Position numbers and translations under genes: made by a program. From positions 77,245-141,244 of the forward strand of contig NZ_LMDV01000011.1 in assembly GCF_001425175.1 (NCBI RefSeq): 64,000 bases of DNA, in the 5' to 3' direction. Source of the stretch: Nocardioides sp. Root1257. GTDB taxonomy: Bacteria; Actinomycetota; Actinomycetes; Propionibacteriales; Nocardioidaceae. How positions within the stretch are numbered: position 1 is the first letter of the stretch; every line of letters begins with the position of its first letter. This document shows, one piece after another, positions 57,525 to 64,000 of this stretch. The notes beneath the pieces were generated by a model. It was not told the DNA's origin, did not search any database, and saw nothing but the letters and a program-made list of their open reading frames with translations.

Positions 57525-58298
57525 GTGGACTGGAAGCGGGGAGCTCGCCGGGTGCTCTACCCCGCCTACGAGGCCCGGATGCTGCGGCGGATGCCCGCCG
57601 ACGTGCCCAAGCACGTGGGCGTGATGCTCGACGGCAACCGCCGGTGGGCGAAGGCCGTCGGCCGCGACACCGCCCACGGCCACCGGGCCGGGGCCGCCAA
57701 CATCGAGCCGCTGCTCGGCTGGTGCGACGAGGTCGGCATCGAGGTCGTCACCCTGTGGCTGCTGTCGACCGACAACCTGGACACGCGCCCGGAGCGTGAG
57801 CTCGCACCCCTGCTCGACATCATCGCCGAGGCGGTGGCCTCGCTCGCCGACCAGCAGCGGTGGCGGATCCACCCGGTCGGCGCGCTCGACCTGCTCCCGG
57901 CGTCGATCGCCCAGCGGCTCAAGGCCGCCGAGGAGGCGACGCGTGACGTCGACGGGATGCTCGTCAACGTCGCGGTGCCGTACGGCGGCCGCCGGGAGAT
58001 CGCCGACGCCGTGCGGGCCCTGCTGCACGAGTCGGCGGCCAAGGGGATGTCGCTCGAGGACCTCGCGACCGTCATCGACGTCGAGCACATCGCCGAGCAC
58101 CTCTACACCAAGGGCCAGCCCGACCCGGACCTGGTGATCCGCACCTCCGGGGAGCAGCGGCTGGGCGGCTTCCTGCTGTGGCAGAGCGCCAAGTCGGAGT
58201 TCTACTTCTGCGAGGCCTACTGGCCCGACTTCCGGCGCGTGGACTTCCTGCGCGCCATCCGCGCGTACGCCCAGCGCGAGCGCCGTTTCGGCTCCTAG
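57525..58298 (+). CDS. Isoprenyl (cis-prenyl) transferase, Z-FPP/decaprenyl diphosphate synthase type
   Basis: A 257-residue UppS-family enzyme condensing isopentenyl diphosphate with allylic diphosphates in cis. HVGVMLDGNRRWAKAVG holds the catalytic Asp and the diphosphate-binding region; further motifs are GHRAGAANIEPLL, VTLWLLSTDNL, and the C-terminal RTSGEQRLGGFLLWQSAKSEFYF. The start is the GTG at 57525 (VDWKRGARR...), which matches the usual actinobacterial N terminus better than the longer frame. Actinobacteria often carry two such enzymes, one short-chain (Rv1086-like) and one decaprenyl type; this one resembles the former, but product length cannot be fixed here. Confidence 0.92.
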   Translation: MDWKRGARRVLYPAYEARMLRRMPADVPKHVGVMLDGNRRWAKAVGRDTAHGHRAGAANIEPLLGWCDEVGIEVVTLWLLSTDNLDTRPERELAPLLDIIAEAVASLADQQRWRIHPVGALDLLPASIAQRLKAAEEATRDVDGMLVNVAVPYGGRREIADAVRALLHESAAKGMSLEDLATVIDVEHIAEHLYTKGQPDPDLVIRTSGEQRLGGFLLWQSAKSEFYFCEAYWPDFRRVDFLRAIRAYAQRERRFGS

Positions 58299-58612
58299 CC
58301 TGCCTCCGCCGATCCGCGGCGATACAGGCCTGACCCTGTCCGTATTTCCGCTACGTGACGTTCACCCAACGGTCGGGCGTGTCGCCCCGGAACGTGCCCC
58401 CCAGCGGCGTACTTTCCGAGGTATCGGGGAGTGGGGAAGCTCGCCGTATCGGGAGGCCCGTTCGTGAGTATTCACGACTGCACAGCGCAGCAGCAGCGTT
58501 GCTGGTGCGCGACCGGGAGCCGGCACTCCGGCGCTCGGGCTCGTTCCGGTCCATCAGTGTGAGCTAGATGGCCGGACGCGGAGTGCCCGCCGGCCTGCGA
58601 AGGGGTGTCATC
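58299..58612 (+). other. Leader region of the PhoH gene with a strong hairpin
   Basis: No gene in ~310 bases. At 58485-58510 an 11-bp stem with one mismatch closes a GCGT tetraloop (arms 58485-58495 and 58500-58510). It could be a terminator for the isoprenyl transferase gene or part of the PhoH leader. I see no clear promoter. Confidence 0.5.
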
Positions 58613-59989
58613 GTGCCGACCCAGGCTCAGAAGTCACAGCGCTCCGCCTCCACTGCCAAGACCCGCGCCAAAGCCACCGCGGTGCCGACGCCCGGCGTCC
58701 GCACCTACGTCCTGGACACCAGCGTGCTGCTGGCCGACCCAGGGGCGCTGGGGCGCTTCGCGGAGCACGAGGTCGTGCTCCCGGTCGTGGTGATCACCGA
58801 GCTGGAGGGCAAGCGGCACCACCCCGAGCTGGGCTTCTTCGCCCGCACCGCGCTGCGCTCGCTCGACGAGCTGCGCGTCGTGCACGGCCGCCTGGACGAG
58901 CCGGTGCCGGTCGGCGAGGAGGGCGGGACGCTGCGCGTCGAGCTCAACCACACCGATCCCGAGTCGCTGCCGTCCGGCTTCCGACTCGGGGACAACGACA
59001 CCCGGATCCTGGCCGTGGCGCGCAACCTCGCCAACGACGGCTTCGACGTCACGCTGGTCTCCAAGGACCTGCCGCTGCGGATCAAGGCGTCCGCGGTCGG
59101 GCTCGACGCCCAGGAGTACCGCGCGGAGGCGGTCAGCGACTCCGACACCGGCTACTCCGGCATGGCCGAGCTCGAGGTCGCGGCGGCCGACCTGGACGAG
59201 CTGTACGACGACGGCGTGATCGACCTCGAGGCCGCCCGCCAGCTGCCCTGCCACCAGGGCCTCGTGCTGCTCTCGGACCGGGGCACGGCGCTCGGTCGGG
59301 TCGGCCCCGACAAGCAGGTCCACCTGGTCCGCGGCGACCGTGAGGCGTTCGGCATCCACGGCCGCTCCGCCGAGCAGCGGGTCGCCCTGGAGATGCTGCT
59401 CGACCCCGAGGTCGGCATCGTCTCGCTCGGCGGCCGGGCCGGCACCGGCAAGTCGGCGATGGCCCTCTGCGCCGGCCTCGAGGCGGTGATGGAACGCGGC
59501 CAGCACAAGAAGGTCGTCGTCTTCCGTCCGCTGTTCGCCGTCGGCGGCCAGGAGCTCGGCTACCTGCCGGGCTCGGAGAGCGAGAAGATGTCGCCCTGGG
59601 GCCAGGCCGTGTTCGACACCCTCGGGGCGATGACGTCCAAGGAGGTCATCGACGAGATCCTCGACCGCGGGATGCTCGAGGTGCTGCCGCTGACCCACAT
59701 CCGGGGCCGCTCGCTGCACGACGCCTTCGTGATCGTCGACGAGGCCCAGTCGCTGGAGCGCAACGTGCTGCTCACGGTGCTGTCCCGGATCGGTGCCAAC
59801 TCCAAGGTGGTGCTGACCCACGACGTCGCCCAGCGCGACAACCTGCGCGTCGGTCGGCACGACGGCGTGGTGGCCGTGATCGAGAAGCTCAAGGGGCACC
59901 CGCTCTTCGCCCACGTGACCCTCACCCGGTCCGAGCGCTCGCCGATCGCGGCCCTGGTGACCGAGATGCTGGAGAACGTGGCGCTCTGA
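58613..59989 (+). CDS. PhoH family ATPase with N-terminal PIN ribonuclease domain
   Basis: A 458-residue PIN-PhoH (PhoH2) protein. PIN domain: TYVLDTSVLLADPGAL (first Asp), VVVITELEGKRHHPELG and LGDNDTRILAVARNL (acidic sites). PhoH ATPase: GRAGTGKSAMAL (Walker A), FVIVDEAQSLERNVLLTVLSRIG (Walker B and sensor). PhoH2 proteins unwind and cleave RNA. I prefer the GTG at 58613, preceded by AAGGGG at 58600-58605; an ATG at 58568 would add 15 residues. Probably monocistronic, followed by a structured intergenic region. Confidence 0.93.
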   Translation: MPTQAQKSQRSASTAKTRAKATAVPTPGVRTYVLDTSVLLADPGALGRFAEHEVVLPVVVITELEGKRHHPELGFFARTALRSLDELRVVHGRLDEPVPVGEEGGTLRVELNHTDPESLPSGFRLGDNDTRILAVARNLANDGFDVTLVSKDLPLRIKASAVGLDAQEYRAEAVSDSDTGYSGMAELEVAAADLDELYDDGVIDLEAARQLPCHQGLVLLSDRGTALGRVGPDKQVHLVRGDREAFGIHGRSAEQRVALEMLLDPEVGIVSLGGRAGTGKSAMALCAGLEAVMERGQHKKVVVFRPLFAVGGQELGYLPGSESEKMSPWGQAVFDTLGAMTSKEVIDEILDRGMLEVLPLTHIRGRSLHDAFVIVDEAQSLERNVLLTVLSRIGANSKVVLTHDVAQRDNLRVGRHDGVVAVIEKLKGHPLFAHVTLTRSERSPIAALVTEMLENVAL

Positions 59990-60027
59990 TCCTGGTGCTC
60001 CTGCGCCCCCTGTGACTGCTGTGACGG

Positions 60028-60090
60028 GGGAGGTGGCCAACCGGCCATTTTGTCCGACCGGTTGGGCCGTTCGGTTTGCAACCACCTCCC
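60028..60090 (+). other. Nested inverted repeats in the leader of the transglycosylase-like gene
   Basis: An outer 9-bp perfect stem (60028-60036 with 60082-60090) encloses an inner 8-bp perfect stem (60037-60044 with 60058-60065, 13-nt T-rich loop). It lies 39 bases after the PhoH stop and 89 bases before the next start. It may be the PhoH terminator or a folded 5' leader of the next gene; conserved c-di-AMP riboswitch landmarks were not found. Confidence 0.5.
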
Positions 60091-60178
60091 TCGTCAGGCA
60101 GGGTGGCCGTGATCTTTTCGTGACCTCTGACAACGCCGTCGTTGGTCTCCCCGAGTCGTCTACCCGAGCCCCGAGGCC

Positions 60179-60838
60179 TTGTCGAAGCACAAGAAGTACG
60201 TCCCCAAGCACCGCCACGTCGCTGAGCCGACCCTGCGTGAGGCGCCCAAGAAGGCGCTCCGCACCGGGGTCGTGATGACCTCCGTCGCCGTGGCGGTCAC
60301 CGGCATAGCCGTGTCCGGCGGCATGCTCGGCTCGCCGGCGCAGGTGGCGACGACGGCGCAGGACCTCGGCTCGACGCTCGGCGACGGTGACGCGGCCGCC
60401 GCCGGTGCCGCCGCCACGATCGACCGGACGACGACCTCGCGCTCGGCCGACCGCCGTCGTGAGGCGGACCCGGCGAAGGTGAGCGCGCTGTCGGCCACCA
60501 GCGGTCCGGCGCGCACCAGCTCGGTCGACCTCAGCGACGGCGATCCCCGAGACATCGCCCGCGCGCTGATGGGTCAGTTCGGCTTCGGTGCCGACCAGTT
60601 CGGCTGCCTCGACTCACTCTGGACGCGGGAGAGCGGCTGGAACGTCAGCGCCGACAACCCGTCGTCCTCGGCCTACGGCATCCCGCAGGCGCTCCCGGGC
60701 TCCAAGATGGCCTCCGCGGGCCCCGACTGGGAGCACAACGCGGCCACCCAGATCACCTGGGGCCTGGGCTACATCCAGGACCGCTACGGCAGCCCCTGCG
60801 GCGCGTGGGCGCACTCGGAGTCGCACGGGTTCTACTGA
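60179..60838 (+). CDS. Secreted lytic-transglycosylase-like (aggregation-promoting factor C-terminal type) protein
   Basis: A 219-residue exported protein from a TTG start at 60179. A basic N terminus (SKHKKYVPKHRH) leads to a hydrophobic signal/anchor segment (~30-50, VVMTSVAVAVTGIAVSGGML), a disordered Ala/Thr/Arg region, then a ~75-residue catalytic domain: FGCLDSLWTRESGWNVSADNP (catalytic Glu in TRESGW), SSAYGIPQALPGSKM, ITWGLGYIQDRYGSPCGAW and the terminal SHGFY. Two Cys in the domain may form a disulfide. Such proteins remodel peptidoglycan during growth or resuscitation. Confidence 0.9.
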   Translation: MSKHKKYVPKHRHVAEPTLREAPKKALRTGVVMTSVAVAVTGIAVSGGMLGSPAQVATTAQDLGSTLGDGDAAAAGAAATIDRTTTSRSADRRREADPAKVSALSATSGPARTSSVDLSDGDPRDIARALMGQFGFGADQFGCLDSLWTRESGWNVSADNPSSSAYGIPQALPGSKMASAGPDWEHNAATQITWGLGYIQDRYGSPCGAWAHSESHGFY

Positions 60839-60868
60839 TCGGGACCGCGTAGCGGGACCGGTCAGTGA

Positions 60869-60934
60869 TGGTGGTCGAGCGAGCCGCGCGGGCGGGCTTG
60901 CGAGGCCGCGACCGGCGTGTCGAGACCGGGTGAG
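60869..60934 (+). repeat. Interspersed GGTGGTCGAGCGAGCC...GTGTCGAGACC-type element
   Basis: This sequence between two convergent genes resembles short intergenic elements that I recall from many Nocardioides chromosomes, starting GGTGGTCGAGCGAG and ending GTCGAGACC. Only one clear copy is visible here, so the call rests on memory rather than on repetition within the window. Confidence 0.35.
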
Positions 60935-60957
60935 CTGAGAGGCAGCCGGGGGGCGCC

Positions 60958-62349
60958 TCAGGGGTGGGTCATGCTCTCCACGTCGAGGGCCTCGTCCAGC
61001 TGCGCCTCGGTGAGCTCGCCGCGCTCGACGTAGCCCATCTCGATCACCGTCTCCCGGATCGTGGCACCGCGCGCGAGCGCCTGCTTGGCGATCTTCGCGG
61101 CGGCCTCGTAGCCGACGTACTTGTTGAGCGGCGTGACGACGGAGGGCGAGGACTCGGCGTACTGGCGCATCCGCTCCGCGTTCGCGGTGATGCCGTCGAC
61201 GCAGCGCTCGGCGAGCAGCCGGGAGGCGGCCGCGAGCAGGCGGACGGACTCCAGCACGTTGCGGGCGATGACGGGCATCGCGACGTTGAGCTCGAAGCTG
61301 CCGCTGGCGCCCGCTGCGGTGACGGCGGCGTCGTTGCCGATGACCTGGAAGCAGACCATCAAGGTGGCCTCCGGGAGCACCGGGTTGACCTTCCCCGGCA
61401 TGATGCTCGACCCGGGCTGGAGGTCGGGCAGGTGGATCTCCGCGAGTCCGGTCGTCGGCCCCGAGGACATCCAGCGCAGGTCGTTGCAGATCTTGATCAG
61501 GCCGACGGCGTACGTCCGGAGGACTCCGCTGAGCTCGACCAGCGAGTCGCGGGTGCCCTGCGCCTCGAAGTGGTCGCGCGCCTCCGTGAAGGGCTGGCCG
61601 GCCTGCTCCGACAGCACGGCGATGACGCGCTCGGCGAAGCCGGGCGGGGTGTTGATGCCGGTGCCGACCGCAGTGCCGCCCAGCGGCAGCTCGCGGACCC
61701 GGGGGAGGACCGACTCGAGCCGCTCACCGGCGTACCGCACGGTGGCGGCGTAGCCGCCGAGCTCCTGGCCGAGCATCACCGGCGTGGCGTCCATCAGGTG
61801 GGTGCGCCCCGACTTCACCACTCCCGTGAACTCCTCGGCCTTGCGGCCCAGGCTCGCGGCGAGCACGTCGAGGGCGGGCAGCAGGTCGTCGGACACGGCG
61901 AGGGCGGCGGCGACGTGGATCGCGGTCGGGAAGGTGTCGTTGCTCGACTGGCTGGCGTTGACGTGGTCGTTGGGGTGGACGTCCGTGCCGGCGCGGCCGG
62001 CCAGGGTGGCGATGACCTCGTTGGCGTTCATGTTGGAGCTGGTGCCCGAGCCGGTCTGGAAGACGTCGATCGGGAACTCGGCGTCGTGCTCGCCGGCGAC
62101 GACGGCGTCGGCGGCCGCCACGACGGCCGCCGCCCGGTCGGCGTCCAGGACGCCGAGCTCGGCGTTGACGGTCGCGGCCGCCGACTTCACCCGGCCGATC
62201 GCGTGGATGAGCGCCGGCTCGATCGGCGTACCGCTGATCGGGAAGTTCTCGACCGCGCGCTGGGTCTGGGCCCGCCACAGGGCGTCGCGTGGCACGCGGA
62301 CCTCGCCCATGCTGTCGTGCTCGGTGCGGAACTCGTCTCCGGAGGTCAT
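60958..62349 (-). CDS. fumC: Fumarate hydratase, class II
   Basis: A 463-residue iron-independent fumarase interconverting fumarate and malate in the TCA cycle. The signature GSSIMPGKVNP is present, along with the TGSGTSSNMNANEVIA and HPNDHVNASQSSNDTFPTA blocks that form the active site, and SGRTHLMDATPV. It is full length; the start MTSGDEFRTEHDSMGEVRVP matches class II enzymes. It overlaps the upstream spermidine-synthase-like gene by four bases (ATGA), so the two are co-translated. Confidence 0.95.
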   Translation of the reverse strand: MTSGDEFRTEHDSMGEVRVPRDALWRAQTQRAVENFPISGTPIEPALIHAIGRVKSAAATVNAELGVLDADRAAAVVAAADAVVAGEHDAEFPIDVFQTGSGTSSNMNANEVIATLAGRAGTDVHPNDHVNASQSSNDTFPTAIHVAAALAVSDDLLPALDVLAASLGRKAEEFTGVVKSGRTHLMDATPVMLGQELGGYAATVRYAGERLESVLPRVRELPLGGTAVGTGINTPPGFAERVIAVLSEQAGQPFTEARDHFEAQGTRDSLVELSGVLRTYAVGLIKICNDLRWMSSGPTTGLAEIHLPDLQPGSSIMPGKVNPVLPEATLMVCFQVIGNDAAVTAAGASGSFELNVAMPVIARNVLESVRLLAAASRLLAERCVDGITANAERMRQYAESSPSVVTPLNKYVGYEAAAKIAKQALARGATIRETVIEMGYVERGELTEAQLDEALDVESMTHP

Positions 62350-63044
62350 GCCTCGGACGTTACCCGCGCGACGTAGAGCCAGTACGTCTCCTCGCGGTCC
62401 TGGAGCAGTACGTCGTGCCCGTGGCCGTGCGCGTCGCCGAACACGGTGGACATGCTCTCCAGCAGCGCGGGCGCGGGTGCAGCCGACCAGATCGCGAGGA
62501 CGCCGCCGGTGCGCAGCGCCTGTCGCGCGGACTCGAGGAACGGCGCCTCGTAGATCGCCGCGTTGCTCTCGTGGACGAGGTAGCCCGGGCCGTTGTCCAC
62601 GTCGAGCAGCACCAGGTCGTACGACGCCGGCTTCGCCTCGGCGAGGGCGATCGCGACATCGGCGACCACCACGCTGACCCGTTCGTCGGCCAGCAGCGCC
62701 GGCCCGTGCGGGACCGTGCCGTCGCGCATCCAGTCGACGAGCGCCTGCTCGATCTCGACGACCGCGACCTTCTCCACCCGCGAGTCGGCGAGCACCTCGT
62801 GCATCGTGAAGCCCAGCCCGAGGCCGCCGACCACCACCGCGGCGGGATCGTCGACCGCCGCCAGCGCGGCGCTCGCCAGGGCGCGCTCAGTGGCCACCTC
62901 GAGGGTGTCCATTACGAACACCCCGTTGGCGCGCAGCTCGAGAGACGTCGGCCCACCCTCGGGGCGGCGCTCGCGCAGCACCAGCTCGCCGCGCTCCGAC
63001 TCGGCCCGAGCGATCTCGCCGTACTCCACGTGATCTGCCTCCAC
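62346..63044 (-). CDS. Spermidine-synthase-like methyltransferase-fold protein
   Basis: A 232-residue Rossmann protein of the SpeE-like superfamily: AVVVGGLGLGFTMHEVLAD (nucleotide-binding glycine loop), KVAVVEIEQALVDWM (acidic residue after strand 2) and YDLVLLDVDNGPGYLV. The N-terminal tetramerisation region of true spermidine synthases is short, and the polyamine-binding Asp pair is not clear, so the activity may be a different aminopropyl- or methyltransfer. Co-translated with fumC; the link is not understood. Confidence 0.85.
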   Translation of the reverse strand: MEADHVEYGEIARAESERGELVLRERRPEGGPTSLELRANGVFVMDTLEVATERALASAALAAVDDPAAVVVGGLGLGFTMHEVLADSRVEKVAVVEIEQALVDWMRDGTVPHGPALLADERVSVVVADVAIALAEAKPASYDLVLLDVDNGPGYLVHESNAAIYEAPFLESARQALRTGGVLAIWSAAPAPALLESMSTVFGDAHGHGHDVLLQDREETYWLYVARVTSEA

Positions 63045-63072
63045 GCGGCCAGTCTTCCCGACGAGGAAAGGA

Positions 63073-63321
63073 TCAGTCGAAGAGCTCGCTGAGCCAGCTC
63101 TCCTTGCGCTTCTTCTTGGCGTAGCCCTGCTGCTGGTAGCCCTGCGGGCCCTCGCCGTACGCGGGCGCCGGGGCGGGCGCGGGCCGCGTCACGGACCGGT
63201 CGATGATCTTGTCGAGCTCGCCGCGGTCCAGCCACACCCCCCGGCAGGTCGGGCAGTAGTCGATCTCGATCCCGCTGCGCTCGCTCATCACGAGGGTGGC
63301 GCCGTCGGTGGGACAGAGCAT
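63073..63321 (-). CDS. Small TFIIB-type zinc-ribbon protein
   Basis: An 82-residue protein with a zf-TFIIB-like ribbon: MLCPTDGATLVM and YCPTCRGVWLDRGELDKII, where only one Cys is visible in the first half-site. A Pro/Ala and Gln/Tyr-rich linker precedes a basic C terminus (KKKRKESWLSELFD). Widespread in actinobacteria, function unknown. It lies 28 bases upstream (in gene order) of the spermidine-synthase-like gene and may be the first gene of that operon. Confidence 0.88.
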   Translation of the reverse strand: MLCPTDGATLVMSERSGIEIDYCPTCRGVWLDRGELDKIIDRSVTRPAPAPAPAYGEGPQGYQQQGYAKKKRKESWLSELFD

Positions 63322-63548
63322 GGGGAGTCCTCTCGTCGCTCACCTCGTCGAACGGGTGGGAGCGTGCGAGGGTTCCGTGACGCGCGAGCGGGACGTCGTA
63401 CGAAGCGTGGCTGGGAGCCCACTATTCGTATGACGTCTGTGCGCCGCGTGCGACCACAAACCGTCCACAAGGGCCCTGGCGGAAGCTGTCTCCCCAGGTC
63501 GGGAGCACCGGCGTCGACCTGGTCCGCGTCCGGACGCACCGTGGACGG

Positions 63549-64000
63549 ATGACACCCATCGAGCAGGCGCTGCAGGAGGCTGACGACCAGGACGGCGTCA
63601 TCTCGCGACGACGCCTGTACGCGCTCGGGGTCACGCGCTGGCAGGTCACGGCGAACCTGCGCGCACGACGGTGGCAGGCGATCGGCGACCAGTCGATCTG
63701 TACCCACACGGGCAGCCTGTCGCAGCGGGGAGAGCACTGGGCCGCGGTCTTCCAGGGTGGTCCGCGCGCACAGCTCGATGGCGCGTCTGCCCTGGTCGAG
63801 GCAGGTCTCGAGAGGTTCGCGGTCGATCGGGTGCGGGTGTCGGTCCCGCGCGGAGCGAAGGTCCGTCGCAACCGGCGCTTCGACATCCGACAGACCCGTC
63901 GGTGGAGCGCAGCCGACCTCGCGGCGAGCGGCGTGCCCCGCGTGCGGCCGGCTGCGGCGGCGGTGCGCGCCGGTCTCTGGGCTCGGAGCGACCGTCAGGC
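63549..64000 (+). CDS. AbiEi-antitoxin-like / DUF559-type protein, 3' end outside the window
   Basis: An open frame from the ATG at 63549 runs off the right edge (150 residues visible). The N-terminal segment (ISRRRLYALGVTRWQVTANLRARRWQAIG) is the winged-helix AbiEi-like domain seen at the start of many actinobacterial proteins whose C-terminal half is a DUF559/Vsr-like endonuclease fold. The following GGPRAQLDGASALVEAGL and VRVSVPRGAKVRR fit that group. Whether the nuclease domain is present cannot be seen. Such genes occur in many copies per genome and are not always toxin-antitoxin members. Confidence 0.7.
   Translation, partial: MTPIEQALQEADDQDGVISRRRLYALGVTRWQVTANLRARRWQAIGDQSICTHTGSLSQRGEHWAAVFQGGPRAQLDGASALVEAGLERFAVDRVRVSVPRGAKVRRNRRFDIRQTRRWSAADLAASGVPRVRPAAAAVRAGLWARSDRQ

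Noticed and set aside
59990..60178. ydaO-type c-di-AMP riboswitch before the transglycosylase-like gene
   Set aside because: The gene type fits, but the conserved sequence blocks I would expect are not present; only generic nested stems are seen.
1..64000. CRISPR arrays, rRNA genes, replication origin
   Set aside because: No regularly spaced repeats, rRNA-like sequence or DnaA-box cluster was seen anywhere in the window.

Overview
The window reads as chromosomal DNA of a high-GC actinobacterium, most likely Nocardioides or a close relative in the Propionibacteriales. This rests on strong G/C at third codon positions, long spurious antisense frames, many GTG and TTG starts, and the gene content: YyaL, a PIN-PhoH protein, a second isoprenyl transferase, and a large actinobacterial-type contractile injection cluster. 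The genus is an inference.

Bases 1-15.9 kb look like accessory DNA. A 5'-truncated secreted GH3/PA14 glycosidase ends at a strong hairpin (2216-2253). Then come three poorly known genes and a complete ABC-three-component (ABC-3C) cassette (4811-8496): a nuclease-like effector, a middle component and a DUF3732 SMC-like ATPase, translationally coupled and probably antiphage. A DnaQ-type exonuclease with a BRCT domain follows. A gene-poor stretch (9.8-12.3 kb) holds a tRNA 3'-end remnant, an ImmA/IrrE-like peptidase gene, a degenerate tRNA-Arg(CCT)-like sequence and a 22-bp motif present twice. A convergent DUF5131/TcmP pair and a tyrosine integrase complete the island.

Bases 15.9-29.5 kb look like ordinary chromosome: YyaL, aldehyde dehydrogenase, a secreted protein, an ArsR-like regulator divergent from an MFS transporter, a chemoreceptor, and a coupled operon of serine hydrolase, flavin monooxygenase and DUF1906 lysozyme-like protein.

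Bases 29.6-45 kb hold an extracellular-type contractile injection system (eCIS). One long minus-strand operon encodes sheath, two tube-type proteins, small assembly proteins, a 1104-residue disordered protein, LysM adaptor, VgrG-like spike, gp25, baseplate J and I proteins and a zinc-ribbon membrane protein. A second minus-strand unit encodes a DUF4255 cap protein, a lipoprotein and a DUF4280 PAAR-like tip. Between them, on the plus strand, lies a DNA-binding protein derived from an IS630-type transposase. I see no AAA+ ATPase, helical tape measure or tail fibre.

Bases 45.1-56.7 kb carry three adjacent, related single-pass membrane proteins (769, 868 and 2210 aa). Each has an Ig-like N-terminal domain predicted to stay in the cytoplasm, one membrane helix, then carboxypeptidase-regulatory-like beta repeats outside. 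I propose that they dock or serve the neighbouring eCIS at the membrane; this is the most interesting part of the window.

Bases 56.7-64 kb return to housekeeping genes: PAQR/hemolysin III, isoprenyl transferase, PhoH, a transglycosylase-like secreted protein with a structured leader, fumarase, a spermidine-synthase-like protein, a zinc-ribbon protein, and a truncated AbiEi-like/DUF559-type gene at the right edge.
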